This document shows positions 25,960-34,357 of a stretch of 64,000 nucleotides of DNA, one piece after another. The stretch is from positions 1,356,308 through 1,420,307 of the forward strand of contig CANKZG010000001.1 of NCBI GenBank assembly GCA_947488435.1, in the 5' to 3' direction. The notes below the pieces were generated by a model. The model had not been told where the DNA came from, ran no database searches, and worked only from the letters and a program-made list of their open reading frames with translations. Made by a program: the position numbers and the translations under genes. The stretch is from an uncultured Flavobacteriaceae bacterium. GTDB taxonomy: Bacteria > Bacteroidota > Bacteroidia > Flavobacteriales > Flavobacteriaceae. Numbering within the stretch: the stretch's first letter is position 1; each line of letters begins with the position of its first letter.

Positions 25960-27096
25960 TTGAAAAGAATAATAGGAATAGTTTGTCTTCTATTAGGGTA
26001 TATTGGAAATACCCAGTCTTCCACCATGAAGAAGGCAGATGAGCTGTATGCATTAGGCGATTATACCAATGCAATTAACACTTATGCTAAGGTTGGAACA
26101 AAAGTATCTAAACTGCAAATTGCTCGAGCCTACAATGCAATAGGTAATTATGACAAAGCACAGAAGGAATATGAAACTTTGGTAGTTACGGATAGTACAT
26201 TTCAAATTGCAAGCTTTGAACTTGGGAAACTCTATTTCAAGCGTAAGCGTGCTAAGCAAGCGTATAAAGTGTTTCATAAATTGGTCAAAAACAGCAGTAA
26301 TCCAGAGTACTATTATCAATTGGGAAGAACTTTTCAAATTTTGGGAAAGGACAGCTTAGCAGTTTTAACGTTTAAAAATGGATTAAAAAAAGACAGCACC
26401 CATTTGCGAAGTCTTTTTCAACTAGGTAAATTTTATGTTGGGGAACAGTTAAAAGATTCAACTTTAAAATACACCAATATTGGTCTTAGCTTCTATCAAA
26501 ATGATGTAGCCTTAATCAACTTAAAAGCGCTTGCATATTTTAATAATGATGAATATGAAAAAGCGATCCCTCTTTTTGAAGAATTACTAGCTTTAAATGA
26601 AAAAAAGATTTTTGTTTATGAAAAACTAGGGTATAGTTATTTTGCAACTGGAGCGCTAGAAAAAGCTAAGACAGCGTATAAAGAAATTATAGCACTTAAA
26701 CCTTCAGCTCCTGGGGCTTTGTATAATTTAGGGAATGTATTCTGGAAAGAACGCGTGCTGGATAGTGCCTCATTTTATATCAACGAAGCTATTGAAGAAA
26801 AAAGAGTTTCGTTAGCTAGAGAATATAGGGCATTGCGGAAGTTGTCAGGGGAGCAAAAAGATTTTAAGGCAAGTCTTAAATATGCCGAATTGGTTTATAA
26901 CGAAGATCCCAATGACTTTTTAAATTATTACCAAATATGTATCAGCGCAGATAACTACTATAGCGATCCTCAAGTGAAACTGAGCTATTATGAAAAATTT
27001 CTTAAAAAGTTCGGAACAGATAAAGGTTTCTTTTCAAAGTTTGCTCAAAAAAGAGTTACTGAGCTGAAAGAAGAAATTCATTTTTCCAAAAAGTAA
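25960..27096 (+). CDS. Tetratricopeptide repeat protein, exported
   Basis: The 378-residue protein has a short signal peptide (about 1-19, ending NTQS) and about eight TPR-like helical pairs, for example ALGDYTNAINTYAKV, YNAIGNYDKAQKEYETL and YFATGALEKAKTAYKEI. It is a periplasmic or membrane-associated scaffold. The only start in frame near the signal peptide is TTG at 25960. It is 17 bp downstream of the M56-TonB gene and is probably part of the BlaI operon. Confidence 0.82.
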   Translation: MKRIIGIVCLLLGYIGNTQSSTMKKADELYALGDYTNAINTYAKVGTKVSKLQIARAYNAIGNYDKAQKEYETLVVTDSTFQIASFELGKLYFKRKRAKQAYKVFHKLVKNSSNPEYYYQLGRTFQILGKDSLAVLTFKNGLKKDSTHLRSLFQLGKFYVGEQLKDSTLKYTNIGLSFYQNDVALINLKALAYFNNDEYEKAIPLFEELLALNEKKIFVYEKLGYSYFATGALEKAKTAYKEIIALKPSAPGALYNLGNVFWKERVLDSASFYINEAIEEKRVSLAREYRALRKLSGEQKDFKASLKYAELVYNEDPNDFLNYYQICISADNYYSDPQVKLSYYEKFLKKFGTDKGFFSKFAQKRVTELKEEIHFSKK

Positions 27097-27177
27097 TAGT
27101 ACATCTCTTGCTAAATTAAGCGAGAAAAGTTGCTCTTAAAATATTTGATCAAAAAATCGTAATTTCCCGCATTGAAT

Positions 27178-27663
27178 ATGGGGTCTATGCGAATGTTTTT
27201 CGTTCTTTTTGGGGTATTGACATTGGTTTCTTGTGATAGATTTACCAACAAATCTTCGCGAATTACCAAAATGACGGAAGAGAAAATGAAACATCTTAGC
27301 TTAGATGATGTGGATCAATTTCCAAAATTTGAAAATTGCGATGAAACAGCTAGCAAAATTGATCAGAGAATTTGTTTTGAAGAAACACTTTTGACGCATT
27401 TGTCCGCCACCATAAATCAATTTGAGTTTATTTTGAATGCCGATGTAGATAAGGAATTATATATCGATTTTTTGGTAGATCATACCGGGGAGATTACGAT
27501 TCTAAAAATCGAGAAAGATGCAAAAATCAATACGCAAATGCCAGAATTTGATGGGATCATTACACGGAGTCTTAGAAATTTACCAGAGCTCGCGGCGGCA
27601 CATAAACAGGGAATACCGGTTCGTGCTAAATTTAGAATTCCAATAGCACTTCAAATAAAATAA
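27178..27663 (+). CDS. Lipoprotein with divergent TonB C-terminal-like domain
   Basis: The protein has about 161 residues and a lipobox LVSC. The mature part matches the TonB_C domains of the gene at 23924: VDQFPKFENCDE aligns with VDQVPVFPGCEN, then a QRICFEE block with two Cys, DHTGEITILKIEKDA, and a closing IPVRAKFRIPIALQI. The central GIQGRV glycine motif is missing, so the domain has diverged. ATG at 27178 is used; TTG at 27172 and ATG at 27187 are alternatives. It probably belongs to the same envelope-sensing system. Confidence 0.7.
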   Translation: MGSMRMFFVLFGVLTLVSCDRFTNKSSRITKMTEEKMKHLSLDDVDQFPKFENCDETASKIDQRICFEETLLTHLSATINQFEFILNADVDKELYIDFLVDHTGEITILKIEKDAKINTQMPEFDGIITRSLRNLPELAAAHKQGIPVRAKFRIPIALQIK

Positions 27664-27665
27664 TA

Positions 27666-28220
27666 GTGGCAGCAGAAAAAATTATTTTGGGAATAGACCC
27701 AGGAACAACTATAATGGGTTTTGGTTTAATTAAGGTTTCTCGGGGGCAGATGGAATTTATTCAGATGAATGAATTAATGCTTAAAAAATACACTGACCCG
27801 TATACGAAATTGAAACTTATTTTTGACAGAACCATTGAATTAATAGATACCTATCATCCAGACGAGATAGCTATTGAGGCACCTTTTTTTGGTAAAAATG
27901 TGCAGTCCATGTTGAAGCTGGGAAGAGCTCAAGGTGTAGCTATGGCGGCCGGATTGTCTCGACAAATACCAATTACAGAATACTTGCCTAAAAAGATTAA
28001 AATGGCCATCACCGGAAATGGAAATGCAAGTAAAGAACAGGTTGCCAAGATGCTTCAGAGTGTTTTGGGATTGAAAACATTACCCAAAAACCTAGATAGT
28101 ACCGATGGTCTTGCTGCGGCGGTATGTCATTTTTATAATGAAGGCAGGATTGATGTTAGCAAAGGCTATAGTGGATGGACGGCTTTTGTGAAAGATAATG
28201 CGAAACGTGTTAAAAAATAA
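27666..28220 (+). CDS. ruvC: Crossover junction endodeoxyribonuclease RuvC
   Basis: The 184-residue Holliday-junction resolvase begins with ILGIDPGTTIMGFG, which holds the first catalytic Asp. The Glu is in IAIEAPFFGKN and the C-terminal acidic pair in LDSTDGLAAAVCH. It cuts four-way junctions together with RuvAB. The start is GTG at 27666, 2 bp after the lipoprotein stop. Confidence 0.93.
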   Translation: MAAEKIILGIDPGTTIMGFGLIKVSRGQMEFIQMNELMLKKYTDPYTKLKLIFDRTIELIDTYHPDEIAIEAPFFGKNVQSMLKLGRAQGVAMAAGLSRQIPITEYLPKKIKMAITGNGNASKEQVAKMLQSVLGLKTLPKNLDSTDGLAAAVCHFYNEGRIDVSKGYSGWTAFVKDNAKRVKK

Positions 28221-28265
28221 AGCTCCTTTTTTAACAGCAAATTTAAATCTCTAAGTACTTAACGA

Positions 28266-29405
28266 ATGAGTGGTATTTATATCCATATTCCTTTTTGTAA
28301 GCAAGCTTGTCACTACTGTGACTTTCATTTTTCTACCCAATTACAAAAACGTGGCGTAATGATTAATGCTTTACAACAGGAACTGCAACTCCGAAAAAAT
28401 GAGTTTGAGAGAATACAAGTAAAGACAATTTATTTTGGTGGAGGAACCCCGTCAGTACTAAAAACTAAAGAAGTAACTGAACTTGTTAAAACCGTCTACA
28501 AACATTACGATGTTGCTAATAATGCGGAGATAACTCTTGAAGCCAACCCTGATGATCTGCAATCTCAGAAATTAGTTGATTTAAACGAATCGCCAATAAA
28601 CAGATTAAGTATTGGAGTACAATCTTTTTTTGACGACGATTTAAAGTTAATGAATAGAGCACATAATGCAGAGGAAGCTATGCAAAGTATTTTACAAGCA
28701 AAGCATTATTTTGATAATATTTCAATTGATTTGATTTATGGAATTCCAGGAATGAGTTTGAACAAATGGCAGCAAAATGTTGAAAAAGCTTTGTCTTTAG
28801 CAGTTCCTCATATCTCCAGTTATGCCCTTACTGTAGAGCCAAATACGGCATTAGCACATTTTATAGCTAATGGCAGGTTTGCTGAGACGGATGATCAAGT
28901 TACACAACAACATTTTGAGTATTTGGTTGAAACTTTAGAAGCCGCAGGTTATATTGGATATGAGATTTCTAATTTTGGGAAAACCGGTTATTTTTCCCAA
29001 AACAATACGGCATACTGGCAAGGAAAAAAGTATCTCGGGATTGGACCTAGTGCGCATTCTTATGATGGTCAAAGAAGAGGATGGAACGTTCGAAATAACA
29101 CAAAGTATATCGACGCCATAACAAACAAAAAACTTCCCATCGAAATTGAATTGCTTTCTACAAAAGATCAATACAATGAATATGTGATGACTGGCCTTCG
29201 AACAATTTGGGGCGTTTCGATGGATGTTGTTATGGAAAAGTACGGAAGTATATATCTCAAATACCTAAAGAGACAAAGCGAAAAGTTCCGTAATGAAGGA
29301 CTCTTATATTTGGATAACAATAGATTATTAGTTACCAAGAAAGGAAAGTTTTTATGCGATGGGATTGCTGCCGATTTATTTATGATTAATTTAGAAAAAA
29401 AGTAA
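28266..29405 (+). CDS. hemW: HemW radical SAM haem chaperone
   Basis: The 379-residue radical SAM protein has IYIHIPFCKQACHYCDFHF at the start, carrying the CxxxCxxC iron-sulfur motif and the extra downstream residues typical of HemW rather than HemN. GGGTPS follows. Members were long annotated as oxygen-independent coproporphyrinogen oxidase but act as haem chaperones. It lies 45 bp downstream of ruvC. Confidence 0.91.
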   Translation: MSGIYIHIPFCKQACHYCDFHFSTQLQKRGVMINALQQELQLRKNEFERIQVKTIYFGGGTPSVLKTKEVTELVKTVYKHYDVANNAEITLEANPDDLQSQKLVDLNESPINRLSIGVQSFFDDDLKLMNRAHNAEEAMQSILQAKHYFDNISIDLIYGIPGMSLNKWQQNVEKALSLAVPHISSYALTVEPNTALAHFIANGRFAETDDQVTQQHFEYLVETLEAAGYIGYEISNFGKTGYFSQNNTAYWQGKKYLGIGPSAHSYDGQRRGWNVRNNTKYIDAITNKKLPIEIELLSTKDQYNEYVMTGLRTIWGVSMDVVMEKYGSIYLKYLKRQSEKFRNEGLLYLDNNRLLVTKKGKFLCDGIAADLFMINLEKK

Positions 29406-29423
29406 GTTATAAAGGTCTTGACA

Positions 29424-30173
29424 ATGATTGCAACCATTGAGTTTAAAGGGAAAAATTTTAAGGTAGATCTTTCGCAACCTTTGGATATTTCAATAACGCT
29501 TCGTGGAGATGACACTAATCCAACAGCATGGTATTTGGGTGCTCCAACCATAACGCCACATTCAGAGGGTTCTTTTATTGGAAATGTAGCGGAGGGAGGC
29601 TCTGTTAATTTTAATACAATTCAGGTAAATCCACATGCGCATGGAACACATACGGAATGCATAGGACATATTACAGAAGAATTGTATGTGGTATCGGAAA
29701 GTTTTGATCGTTTTTTTTTCTTGTGTGAAGTACTTACAATTGCTCCTGAGAAAAATGGAGCTGATTTTGTGATTTCAAGAAAGCAATTGGAATATGCTTT
29801 AAAGAATATGGAAAGAGAGGCAGTTGTAATACGAACTATTCCAAATACTAAAGATAAATTAAGCAGGCAATATTCACATAAAAATCCGCCATTTCTCTTA
29901 GAGGAGGCTGCCCAGTTTTTAGTGGAAAAAAACATACAACATTTACTTATTGACTTACCTTCCATAGACAAAGAAAAAGATATGGGAGCACTATTAGCTC
30001 ACAATGCTTTCTGGGACACTGAAAATGCTCCCAGAAAAATGGCAACTATTACAGAATTTATTTATGTAAAGAATAGTATCCCCGATGGCACTTATTTTTT
30101 AAATTTACAGCTTGCAAATATTAAAAATGATGCAAGTTTAAGCAGACCTGTACTCTATAAAACAATACCATAA
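29424..30173 (+). CDS. Cyclase family protein (kynurenine-formamidase fold)
   Basis: The 249-residue protein is a member of the cyclase/PF04199 metal hydrolases. The metal motif appears as HAHGTHTECIGHI (family pattern HxGTHxD...H), with Glu in place of the usual Asp. The ATG at 29424 is preferred over the TTG two codons earlier because AAAGG sits 9 bp before it. The stop overlaps the next ATG by one base (TAATG). Confidence 0.82.
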   Translation: MIATIEFKGKNFKVDLSQPLDISITLRGDDTNPTAWYLGAPTITPHSEGSFIGNVAEGGSVNFNTIQVNPHAHGTHTECIGHITEELYVVSESFDRFFFLCEVLTIAPEKNGADFVISRKQLEYALKNMEREAVVIRTIPNTKDKLSRQYSHKNPPFLLEEAAQFLVEKNIQHLLIDLPSIDKEKDMGALLAHNAFWDTENAPRKMATITEFIYVKNSIPDGTYFLNLQLANIKNDASLSRPVLYKTIP

Positions 30174-30532
30174 TGAAGGCGATACTTAAGTTAGAAGAAG
30201 TAGCATTGTTCTTCGGTGGAATCTATCTTTATAGTCAACTTCCCTTTCAATGGTGGTGGTTTCTAGTTTTGATTTTGACTCCAGATGTTGGCATGTTTGG
30301 CTATCTTTTTGGAAATAAAATAGGCGCCCTAAGCTATAATATATTTCATCATAGAGGATTGGCTGTTTTAATTTATGGGGTTGGAATTTACTTGCAAGTG
30401 CCAATGATACAGCTTATTGGGATTATACTATTCTCGCATATTGCATTTGACAGAGCTTTGGGGTATGGCTTAAAAATGAATAAAGGATTTAAATTTACGC
30501 ATCTGGGTGAAATAGGAAATACGGATGGATAA
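30173..30532 (+). CDS. DUF4260 domain-containing membrane protein
   Basis: The 119-residue protein has three or four hydrophobic helices and the family pattern WWWFLVLILTPDVGMFGYLFG, NIFHHRG and FDRALGYGLK. Function unknown. It is coupled to the cyclase gene by a 1-bp overlap and to the next gene by an 8-bp overlap. Confidence 0.85.
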   Translation: MKAILKLEEVALFFGGIYLYSQLPFQWWWFLVLILTPDVGMFGYLFGNKIGALSYNIFHHRGLAVLIYGVGIYLQVPMIQLIGIILFSHIAFDRALGYGLKMNKGFKFTHLGEIGNTDG

Positions 30533-31178
30533 TATATTGGAAGTTTTTTTAGGAATTATTCTGGGAGCCATACTAACGTATTGGGTATATGGGCTGTTTA
30601 GGAAAAAAAAGCAAGAAAATCTAACCAAACATCAATCATCGGTGCTTTTAGATAAAATAAAAAGTGTTTGCAAATTAATTGCAGTTGAAGGAGATTTTGC
30701 TGAGGTTTATCAATATGAAAATTCAAAAACTGGTTTCTTAAATTTAGTTAGCAGTAAGAAGAAGGCGCTGATTATTGTTAAAGCAAAAGCCCATATTGGG
30801 TATGACCTTAAAAAGGTGAAAATCCAGGCGGATGAGGAAAAAAAAACAATTACAATTAAGGATTTTCCGCAACCGGAAGTACTTTCTATTGAACCTGAGT
30901 TGCAATTTTATGATATTAAAAATGGATTTTTTAATTCTTTTTCCCCTGATGATCTTACAACTGTTAATCTAAAGGCGAAGGAGTATATTAAAGAAAAAAT
31001 ACCGGAAAGTGGTTTAATCGAAACAGCAGGTCGGGAGGCCATTGAAGCGGTACTTTTAATTGAGAAATTAGCAGAAACTATTGGTTGGCAATTGGATTAT
31101 AAGGCTTTAGAATTGAGCGAAAATGAGAAGTTATTTTTAAATAAAAAACAAGATAAAAATGAAAAAGGGAATTTATAG
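30525..31178 (+). CDS. DUF4230 domain-containing protein
   Basis: The 217-residue protein has one N-terminal membrane helix (about 5-22) and a soluble DUF4230 domain with LIIVKAKAHIGYDLKKV and a TITIKDFPQPEVLS block. It is probably anchored in the inner membrane. Function unknown. It overlaps both neighbours, which indicates one transcript from about 29424 to 31557. Confidence 0.82.
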   Translation: MDNILEVFLGIILGAILTYWVYGLFRKKKQENLTKHQSSVLLDKIKSVCKLIAVEGDFAEVYQYENSKTGFLNLVSSKKKALIIVKAKAHIGYDLKKVKIQADEEKKTITIKDFPQPEVLSIEPELQFYDIKNGFFNSFSPDDLTTVNLKAKEYIKEKIPESGLIETAGREAIEAVLLIEKLAETIGWQLDYKALELSENEKLFLNKKQDKNEKGNL

Positions 31179-31557
31179 TGTAATTTTCATGCTAATAGCC
31201 TTAACGAGTTACGGACAAACTACAGATGAGATGAGGAATTTTGATACACACTTTGCACATACGGTATATTTTTGGTTTAAAAATCCTGATAACAAAGCAG
31301 ATCGGGCAAAATTTGAAGCTTCTTTGCAGCGTTTTTTGGAAACTTCAGCTTTTGCAAAAACAAACTTTATTGGCATTCCGCCAGAAGCAACACGTGAAGT
31401 CGTAGATGGATCATTTACGTATTCATTAATTGTCACTTTTGAGTCAGCTGAGGCTCAAGAAGGATATCAAAACGAAGCCCCTCATCTAAAATTCATAGAA
31501 GAGTGCAAGGATTTATGGGAAAAGGTTATTGTGTATGACTCCAATGGGATAAATTAG
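31159..31557 (+). CDS. Dabb (stress-responsive alpha/beta barrel) family protein, exported
   Basis: The 132-residue protein has a signal peptide (about 1-19, ending TSYGQ) and a dimeric alpha/beta-barrel domain beginning FAHTVYFWFKN. It overlaps the DUF4230 gene by 20 bp. No substrate can be named. Confidence 0.82.
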   Translation: MKKGIYSVIFMLIALTSYGQTTDEMRNFDTHFAHTVYFWFKNPDNKADRAKFEASLQRFLETSAFAKTNFIGIPPEATREVVDGSFTYSLIVTFESAEAQEGYQNEAPHLKFIEECKDLWEKVIVYDSNGIN

Positions 31558-31565
31558 TTAATATC

Positions 31566-31925
31566 GTGAATGTTGAAGATTTTAGAACATATTGCATTGC
31601 TAAAAAAGGAGTTACAGAAGAATTTCCTTTTGATAAAGATACACTAGTTTTTAAGGTCATGGGTAAGATGTTTGCCCTAGTCCCTTTAGAACGAGTACCC
31701 TCTCAAGCGAATCTAAAATGCGATCCAGAAAGGGCTGTCGCTTATAGGGAAACCTACGATGGTTTAATTACTCCAGGGTATCACATGAGCAAAAAACACT
31801 GGAACACTGTGGTACTAGAAGAACAACTACCTTCAGCTTTAATACAAGAACTAATCGATCATTCTTATAACCTAGTAGTGGCTGGACTCACAAAAAAAAT
31901 GAAAGCGGAATTGAATGCTCTTTAA
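31566..31925 (+). CDS. MmcQ/YjbR family DNA-binding protein
   Basis: The 119-residue protein has the family landmarks EEFPFDKDTLVFKVMGKMFAL, NLKCDPERA and GYHMSKKHWNTV. YjbR-type proteins have a double-wing DNA-binding-like fold of unknown role. The start is GTG at 31566, 8 bp after the Dabb gene. Confidence 0.86.
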   Translation: MNVEDFRTYCIAKKGVTEEFPFDKDTLVFKVMGKMFALVPLERVPSQANLKCDPERAVAYRETYDGLITPGYHMSKKHWNTVVLEEQLPSALIQELIDHSYNLVVAGLTKKMKAELNAL

Positions 31926-31940
31926 AAACGGATATGTGGT

Positions 31941-33734
31941 ATGAATAGTGTGATTATGGAGAAAAATAGGCAGCCAATAGATTTTTATAGTAATGAAATT
32001 GTCAAAAATCAAGAAAAGCTAAGCAAAGCGAAGCGCAAACTTTTTTGGTTAAGCACGTTGCGATTGTTTATTTTTTTAATAGCTGTAGCGGGAACTTATT
32101 TTTTTTGGGAAAAGACAGGTTTGGTAACAGGAATTATTGTTGGAAGTATTACCCTGTTTTTGTTTTTAATTTCAAGATATACCGATGCACAATATGAACG
32201 TGATAAACTTAAGGCACTAATTGCAGTAAATGAGGTAGAAATTGCGGTGTTGCAACGTAACTATGCAGATTTGCCTGATGGGCATAAATTTAAAGATTCA
32301 AATCATGCTTTTAGTCAGGATATAGATTTATTTGGCACTGGATCCTTTTATCAATATAGCAATAGGACAGCACTAGAACAAGGGTCTAAAAAATTTGCTG
32401 CAATCCTAACCGCAAATTCAATTGCAGCTATACCGGATAAGCAAGAAGCGATTAAAGAACTTGGAGGGTTACCAGCATGGCGTCAGGAATTTACGGCAAT
32501 TGCTAATTTGGTTAAGGTAGAGGTTTCTCATAGAATAGTGAGCAATTGGTTAAAGCAATATCAACGTTTTATACCTCAAATAATGCGGAGTTTACCACTG
32601 ATTTTTTCCCTAATTTCTGTGGTTGCGTTTTGGAGTTTTTATATGGGATGGTTAAATGAGTGGGGACTTATTGCATGGTTTTTTTTAGGCTTGGGAATTA
32701 CGGGGACTTATCTGAAAAAAGTAAGCCAATTATCGGCGAGGGCGACACAATCTTTGAGTACTTTTCAACAATATGAAAAATTAATTTCCAAACTAGAAAA
32801 ACAACCGTTTGAATCTAAAATACTGATTGAAAAAAGAGCGATTATCTTACGTGAAGGAAAAAGAACTTCTACCATCCTTAAAGATTTTGCAGGTATTTTA
32901 AATGCAATAGATCAACGAAATAACTTGATTATTGGGATTTTTGGAAATGCATTTCTCCTCTGGGATTTGCGTCAGAGTTATCGATTAGAAAAATGGATAG
33001 CTAAATATGGCGCCGAAGTAGAAGATTGGTTCGATACTATTGCTTTTTTTGATGCTTACAACAGTTTGGGAAATTTTGCCTTTAATCATCCAACATATGC
33101 GTACCCAAAAATCATAAGTACAAATAGCGTAATCAATGCAAAAAATGCAGGACACCCTTTATTAGATCCTGAAAAAAGTGTCGCAAATCATATGGACATA
33201 AATCGGGAACAATTTTTTATTATCACTGGTGCAAATATGGCAGGGAAAAGCACTTTTTTACGCACGGTAGCATTACAGTTGGTAATGGCAAATTCTGGAC
33301 TTCCTGTATGTGCATCTGAAATGGAGTACGGCCCAATGAAGTTAATTACTAGTATGCGTACAACAGATTCTTTGGCAGATGATGAATCTTATTTCTTCTC
33401 GGAACTGAAACGATTGAAATATATTGTAGATCAAATGGAAGAGGACACTTATTTCATTATACTGGATGAAATACTAAAGGGAACTAATAGTACCGATAAA
33501 GCCATTGGATCTCAAAAATTTGTAGAACGGATGGTGGCATCGTATTCTACCGGAATTATAGCAACACATGATCTTAGTTTATGTGAAATTTCAGAAAGAT
33601 TGCCACAGGTACAAAACTATTATTTTGATGCAGATATTATAGCAGATGAATTGCATTTTGACTATAAATTTAAAAAGGGAATTTGTAAAAATATGAATGC
33701 ATCCTTCTTATTACGAAAAATGAAGATTGTGTAA
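31941..33734 (+). CDS. MutS family ATPase with membrane helices
   Basis: The 597-residue protein ends in a MutS-type ATPase domain: Walker A TGANMAGKST, the DDESYFFSEL block and Walker B IILDEILKGTN. The mismatch-recognition domain is missing. Instead, two hydrophobic pairs (about 34-76 and 215-255) look like membrane spans, so this is a membrane-bound MutS-like ATPase, not a mismatch-repair MutS. A start at the internal ATG (31956) is also possible. The role of this Bacteroidota group is unknown to me. Confidence 0.83.
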   Translation: MNSVIMEKNRQPIDFYSNEIVKNQEKLSKAKRKLFWLSTLRLFIFLIAVAGTYFFWEKTGLVTGIIVGSITLFLFLISRYTDAQYERDKLKALIAVNEVEIAVLQRNYADLPDGHKFKDSNHAFSQDIDLFGTGSFYQYSNRTALEQGSKKFAAILTANSIAAIPDKQEAIKELGGLPAWRQEFTAIANLVKVEVSHRIVSNWLKQYQRFIPQIMRSLPLIFSLISVVAFWSFYMGWLNEWGLIAWFFLGLGITGTYLKKVSQLSARATQSLSTFQQYEKLISKLEKQPFESKILIEKRAIILREGKRTSTILKDFAGILNAIDQRNNLIIGIFGNAFLLWDLRQSYRLEKWIAKYGAEVEDWFDTIAFFDAYNSLGNFAFNHPTYAYPKIISTNSVINAKNAGHPLLDPEKSVANHMDINREQFFIITGANMAGKSTFLRTVALQLVMANSGLPVCASEMEYGPMKLITSMRTTDSLADDESYFFSELKRLKYIVDQMEEDTYFIILDEILKGTNSTDKAIGSQKFVERMVASYSTGIIATHDLSLCEISERLPQVQNYYFDADIIADELHFDYKFKKGICKNMNASFLLRKMKIV

Positions 33735-33785
33735 AATATAAGGTCTAGATCTTGAAAAATAGAAAACCTCTATCGATATAAATTT

Positions 33786-33815
33786 TCCATTCATCTACAC
33801 TTAACGACCATTCGT
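33786..33815 (+). promoter_or_regulatory. LytTR-type direct repeat upstream of the NO-signalling operon
   Basis: TCCATTCAT (33786-33794) and ACCATTCGT (33807-33815) are direct repeats exactly 21 bp apart. Each matches the published LytTR box pattern [TA][AC][CA]GTTN[AG][TG] at eight of nine positions, with A instead of G. The 9 + 12 spacing is that expected for LytTR proteins. The operon itself encodes a LytTR response regulator (39419), so autoregulation is likely. Confidence 0.55.
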
Positions 33816-33848
33816 CGATAGATATCTTTTTTAGTTGTAAGAATAATC

Positions 33849-33856
33849 CACATTTG
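33849..33856 (+). promoter_or_regulatory. -7 element before the first response regulator gene
   Basis: CACATTTG differs from TAnnTTTG at the first base and lies 34 bp downstream of the LytTR direct repeat, with transcription expected near 33862. It is preceded by TGTAAGAAT (33836-33844), a word that recurs near 40625-40675 and 58296. Confidence 0.4.
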
Positions 33857-33877
33857 TACCATCAAATAATTTCAACC

Positions 33878-34279
33878 ATGCACATATTATTTATCGAAGA
33901 TGACGCTATAGAAACAATGAAGTTAGATCGCACTGTTGCGAAGCTTGAGTTTAAGAATCAAATTACGGAAGCTAAGAATGGTGAGCAAGCTCTTGAATTT
34001 TTACGTTCCGAAGAAGCACTTCCTGATATCATTTTCTTGGATCTTAATATGCCTCGAATGAGTGGAATTGAGTTTTTGCAAATTTTAAAGGAAGATCCTG
34101 CGCTTCGCTATTTGCCTACAATTGTTTTGACAACATCTGAGAATAGATCAGATTTGCTGGAATGTTACAAAATAGGTATCGCAGGTTATATTATAAAACC
34201 TTTAAAATATGGAGATTACGAAAACAAAATCAAAAAGGTAATTGAATACTGGGAAGTTAACGAATTGGTGAAAGCGTAA
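33878..34279 (+). CDS. Single-domain response regulator
   Basis: The 133-residue CheY-like receiver has the acidic pocket EDD at residues 7-9, phospho-acceptor Asp55 in FLDLNMPR, and the conserved Lys in IIKPLKYG. It has no output domain. The ATG at 33878 is chosen because the fold starts there; the frame is open further upstream from a TTG. It precedes the H-NOX gene by 78 bp and may receive phosphate through the Hpt protein at 39095. It resembles receivers of the Rcp1 group that pair with PAS or phytochrome kinases. Confidence 0.87.
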   Translation: MHILFIEDDAIETMKLDRTVAKLEFKNQITEAKNGEQALEFLRSEEALPDIIFLDLNMPRMSGIEFLQILKEDPALRYLPTIVLTTSENRSDLLECYKIGIAGYIIKPLKYGDYENKIKKVIEYWEVNELVKA

Positions 34280-34292
34280 CAGATTTTGCAGG

Positions 34293-34339
34293 TTTCACAA
34301 CATAATTTTCATGTTAACGTCGTAATTTTCCTACATTTG
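34293..34339 (+). promoter_or_regulatory. CACAACAT box and promoter of the H-NOX operon
   Basis: TTTCACAACATAA at 34293-34305 is followed by TACATTTG at 34332-34339, an exact TAnnTTTG element, with the C of CACAACAT 36 bp upstream of the -7 box. The same arrangement recurs before three exopolysaccharide genes. No TTTG-like -33 element is present, which fits dependence on an activator. Transcription would begin near 34344, just before the ATG at 34358. Confidence 0.55.
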
Positions 34340-34357
34340 AAGGTATAACTTACGGCG

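Noticed and set aside
34293-34339. CACAACAT plus -7 box as a sigma-54 promoter
   Set aside because: There is no GG/GC pair with the -24/-12 spacing; the downstream element is a normal Bacteroidota -7 box about 35 bp away.
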